From an uncultured Anaerotignum sp. (GTDB lineage: Bacteria > Bacillota > Clostridia > Lachnospirales > Anaerotignaceae): 23,323 bases of DNA. This document shows positions 23,231 through 23,323 of this stretch, piece by piece. The position numbers were made by a program, and so were the translations under genes. Under the pieces are notes generated by a model. It had not been told where the DNA came from. It did no database searches and was given only the letters and a program-made list of their open reading frames with translations. The stretch is taken from contig NZ_CAJMDQ010000036.1 of assembly GCF_905212195.1 (NCBI RefSeq), forward strand, positions 1 through 23,323. The letters run 5' to 3'. How positions within the stretch are numbered: the stretch's first letter is position 1; each line of letters begins with the position of its first letter.

Positions 23231-23323
23231 GTTTTGCATTGCAATTTTCCGCATGAGAAGGACAGATATGCTATTCTTTCGAAATTTGTTTTTATTTATT
23301 TTATATTTTTATAAAAGGTATCA

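Overview
The window looks like chromosomal DNA from a low-to-moderate GC Gram-positive anaerobe of the Bacillota. Class Clostridia is likely, and a Lachnospirales/Anaerotignum-like amino-acid fermenter is my best guess. The grounds are strong AGGAGG-type ribosome binding sites, a type II-A CRISPR-Cas locus, a divergent topoisomerase IV pair, a sigma-54-controlled cysteine desulfidase and PLP enzymes of amino-acid metabolism. The genus is inference; no marker gene here fixes it.

Accessory half (1-8501). The left edge holds an excisionase-like gene and a tyrosine integrase, the end of a mobile element that continues outside the window. Next to them is a short CRISPR array (six 36-bp repeats, five 29-30-bp spacers; the outermost repeat is degenerate). 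A complete type II-A operon follows, read right to left: cas9-cas1-cas2-csn2-leader-array. The tracrRNA is encoded divergently just upstream of cas9 and can be read in full: promoter, anti-repeat, nexus, two hairpins, terminator. The accessory region ends at an intact tRNA-Ser(CGA), with an orphan 5' half of a second tRNA-Ser 35 bp away, which suggests an island boundary.

Housekeeping half (8716-23185). A two-gene operon encodes divergent topoisomerase IV subunits (parE-like, parC-like). It is followed by an alpha-oxoamine synthase (glycine C-acetyltransferase type) with its own promoter and terminator, a YkvI-family membrane transporter on the opposite strand, and a class III PLP enzyme resembling isoleucine 2-epimerase/aminotransferases. 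Next is a cysteine-degradation module: an L-cysteine desulfidase-like gene, transcribed from an exact sigma-54 -24/-12 promoter with three matching palindromes upstream, beside a GAF-AAA+-Fis activator that is its likely regulator. An iron-dependent alcohol dehydrogenase preceded by an unknown 84-residue acidic protein gene, and a DEDDh 3'-5' exonuclease, close the window.

The most rewarding parts are the CRISPR locus (overlapping cas9/tracrRNA promoters, a conserved leader-anchoring motif, a fully readable guide-RNA architecture, integrase at one side and tRNA scar at the other) and the self-contained sigma-54 cysteine circuit. None of the protein families is new to me. The novelty is in arrangement and regulatory sequence.
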